A DNA stretch of 7,464 nt, taken from assembly GCA_045578205.1 (NCBI GenBank), contig JAZNJU010000180.1, positions 1-7,464 of the forward strand. The letters run 5' to 3'. This document shows positions 6,579-7,464 of this stretch, in pieces; within the stretch, counting starts at the first letter, position 1, and the number at the start of each line of letters is the position of its first letter. The notes under the pieces are model-generated. The model was not told where the DNA came from and ran no database searches. It was given only the letters and a program-made list of their open reading frames with translations. The DNA comes from RGIG8748 sp045578205. GTDB taxonomy: Bacteria > Bacillota > Clostridia > UMGS1810. The position numbers were made by a program, and so were the translations under genes.

Positions 6579-7226
6579 GTGAAAAAAAGATTTATAAAAA
6601 TTACGGCCCTTTTTGTATGCCTTTTCTTTGCTCTTGGACTTACAGCCTGCACGGAAGTCAATCAGGCAAAAAAATCTCTCACAAAAATGCTTGATACTCT
6701 GAAAAAGGGCGAGTACACCCTGGCAAGAGATTTATATATTTCCAAGATGGATGGCGACAATGATTTCCTCGGGTGCAAAGATAAATACAACGGAAAGGAC
6801 TTTCCCGCCTACGAAATGCATCAGGAACTTTTTTCCAATATGGAATACAAAATAGGAGAAACCGTAAGCGAAGAAACAACAAAAATCACTTTTCTTGCAG
6901 AGTTTACCGTGCTTGACCTGGAACCAATAGCGGACAGACTTTTTGAAACTACCGAGGATTTCAACTTTATGGCAGACAACAACGAAGCGAAACTTACGGA
7001 TGAAGAAATCAACGCAGTTCTCACACAACGGATGATAGATATCAGCCGTGAGTATCTTTCGGGAAGTGAAATAAAGACCAAAACCACAACCCTTAAGGTG
7101 AATGTTTGCTTTGAAGATGACAGAGTGTGGAGGGTTTATCCCGATGACGAACTTATCAATGTTCTCACGGGCGGAGTATATAACAAATACAACCAACTTT
7201 TAAATGAGTATCAGAGAAACAGGTAA
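6579..7226 (+). CDS. Predicted lipoprotein of unknown function
   Basis: The 215-residue product starts with a textbook lipoprotein signal peptide: KKRFIKI, a hydrophobic core at about 8-21, and the lipobox LTAC with Cys24 as the lipid attachment and cleavage site. It should be tethered to the outer face of the cell membrane. The mature part begins with a helix (about 30-54, ...LDTLKKGEYTLARDLYI). Strand-like segments follow at 88-116, then an acidic stretch (124-145) and a C-terminal pattern FEDDRVWRVYPDDELINVLTGG (178-199). This helix-then-sheet order with a late W-x-V recalls small NTF2/cystatin-like lipoprotein domains, but that is only a guess. No catalytic motif is seen. It is transcribed alone, from its own promoter, divergently from the comM operon, and ends just before a strong terminator. 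Confidence 0.85.
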   Translation: MKKRFIKITALFVCLFFALGLTACTEVNQAKKSLTKMLDTLKKGEYTLARDLYISKMDGDNDFLGCKDKYNGKDFPAYEMHQELFSNMEYKIGETVSEETTKITFLAEFTVLDLEPIADRLFETTEDFNFMADNNEAKLTDEEINAVLTQRMIDISREYLSGSEIKTKTTTLKVNVCFEDDRVWRVYPDDELINVLTGGVYNKYNQLLNEYQRNR

Positions 7227-7232
7227 GACAAT

Positions 7233-7277
7233 AAGGGGTGTAAATTAATTCGTAAGAATTGATTTACATCCTTTTTT
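7233..7277 (+). terminator. Rho-independent terminator of the lipoprotein gene
   Basis: A stem of 16 pairs (7236-7251 with 7256-7271, two of them G-U) closes on the four-base loop GTAA and runs directly into six T residues (7272-7277). It starts seven bases after the stop codon. On the opposite strand the tract after the stem is only partly T-rich, so bidirectional action would be weak. Confidence 0.93.
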
Positions 7278-7279
7278 GC

Positions 7280-7308
7280 TTGAAAAAATGAAAATTTTGT
7301 TGTAATAT
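7280..7308 (+). promoter_or_regulatory. Near-consensus sigma-A promoter reading toward the right edge
   Basis: TTGAAA (7280-7285, five of six) and TAATAT (7303-7308, four of six) are separated by exactly 17 bases that are AT-rich. It begins two bases after the T-tract of the preceding terminator, as expected for a new, separate transcription unit. The predicted start is near 7315, directly before the structured region. No ribosome binding site and open frame follow it inside the window. Confidence 0.65.
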
Positions 7309-7314
7309 GTAGAT

Positions 7315-7464
7315 ATAAGCACACGGGAGTCGAACCCCGCATGGTTTTAAAATGACAAATTCGTCTGATACCGCGTAAAATCTCTTGAAAATACCTATAG
7401 TATTCCCTGCGAGATTTTACTTGTCTCATCCAAATTTGTCTGTTTTAAAACTCTTCGACCTTAA
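7315..7464 (+). ncRNA. Candidate structured small RNA (6S-like rod shape), partial at right edge
   Basis: No protein gene is visible here, but the sequence folds on paper into a nested rod. From the outside inward: GTCGAA/TTCGAC (7329-7334 with 7454-7459); a 9-bp stem (7344-7352 with 7443-7451); a 1-by-2 internal loop; an 8-bp stem (7354-7361 with 7433-7440); a bubble of 13 by 12 bases (7362-7374, 7421-7432); a 10-bp stem (7375-7384 with 7411-7420); and an apical 26 bases holding a 5-bp AATAC/GTATT hairpin. A near-consensus promoter lies just upstream on the same strand. A long rod with one large, nearly symmetric bubble is the shape of 6S RNA, which mimics an open promoter for RNA polymerase, but I do not recognise family sequence motifs. 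Alternatives are another small RNA or a small inverted-repeat element. The 3' end lies beyond the window. Confidence 0.38.
7344..7451. repeat. Long imperfect inverted repeat (three nested perfect arms)
   Basis: Arms GTTTTAAAA, GACAAATT and GTAAAATCTC recur in the same order as reverse complements: 7344-7352, 7354-7361 and 7375-7384 against 7443-7451, 7433-7440 and 7411-7420. In all, 27 pairs are perfect Watson-Crick, interrupted by one small and one large internal loop. The arms are directly visible; their interpretation as an RNA stem is given under the small RNA candidate. Confidence 0.9.

Noticed and set aside
7322..7340. Minus strand contains GGTTCGACTCC, like the T arm of a tRNA or tmRNA.
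   Set aside because: With the standard seven-base T loop only three stem pairs form (positions 49 and 50 do not pair). No acceptor stem, CCA end, anticodon arm or tmRNA tag frame could be found around it.
7366..7375. TGATACCGCG resembles the T-box core (TGGTACCGCG).
   Set aside because: It lies only about 50 bases after the predicted transcription start, too close for a Stem I, and the stem that follows lacks a T-tract and an amino-acid or tRNA-synthetase gene in the window.
7211..7429. Minus-strand open frame of 72 codons at the right edge.
   Set aside because: It runs through the inverted repeat, the plus-strand promoter and the terminator hairpin. No ribosome site or recognisable protein feature was seen.
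7344..7451. GTTTTAAAAC arms recall CRISPR repeat ends.
   Set aside because: There are only two arms and they are in inverted orientation. There is no regular repeat-spacer period and no cas gene.

Overview
The window reads as a chromosomal segment of a Clostridia-type member of the Bacillota. Signs of this are Shine-Dalgarno sites close to AGGAGG, moderate-to-low G+C by eye, a MutS2 start, a CsaB-type pyruvyltransferase (used in Gram-positives to attach SLH-domain surface proteins to the wall), and a short lipoprotein with a classic lipobox. I cannot name the genus.

Minus-strand operon, about 6427 down to 1. One extended -10 promoter (6434-6462) appears to drive six closely packed genes. In order of transcription they are: a YifB/ComM-type AAA+ ATPase; a membrane-anchored TPR protein; a short, degenerate LarC N-terminal-domain-like protein; an RluA-family pseudouridine synthase; a 735-residue glycosyltransferase fused to CsaB; and the first 69 codons of mutS2, which runs off the left edge. 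Gaps are 12, 2, 13, -4 (ATGA overlap) and 19 bases, and I see no terminator between the genes. The operon mixes DNA transactions (ComM, MutS2), RNA modification (RluA) and cell-wall polysaccharide work (GT-CsaB), so linkage probably reflects co-expression more than one pathway.

Divergent intergenic region, 6394-6578. It holds the operon promoter, a match to the DnaA box consensus near the operon transcription start, a perfect 8-bp dyad lying against the operon -35 box, and a good sigma-A promoter for the plus-strand gene.

Plus strand, 6579-7226: a 215-residue lipoprotein of unknown function starting at GTG, followed by a strong intrinsic terminator (7233-7277).

Right edge, 7278-7464: no protein gene. 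A near-consensus sigma-A promoter (TTGAAA, 17 bases, TAATAT) lies directly after the terminator and points right into a rod-like nested inverted repeat with a large, nearly symmetric internal bubble. This looks like a structured small RNA gene cut by the window edge. Its shape recalls 6S RNA, but I could not match it to a known family, and it is the best candidate here for something undescribed.
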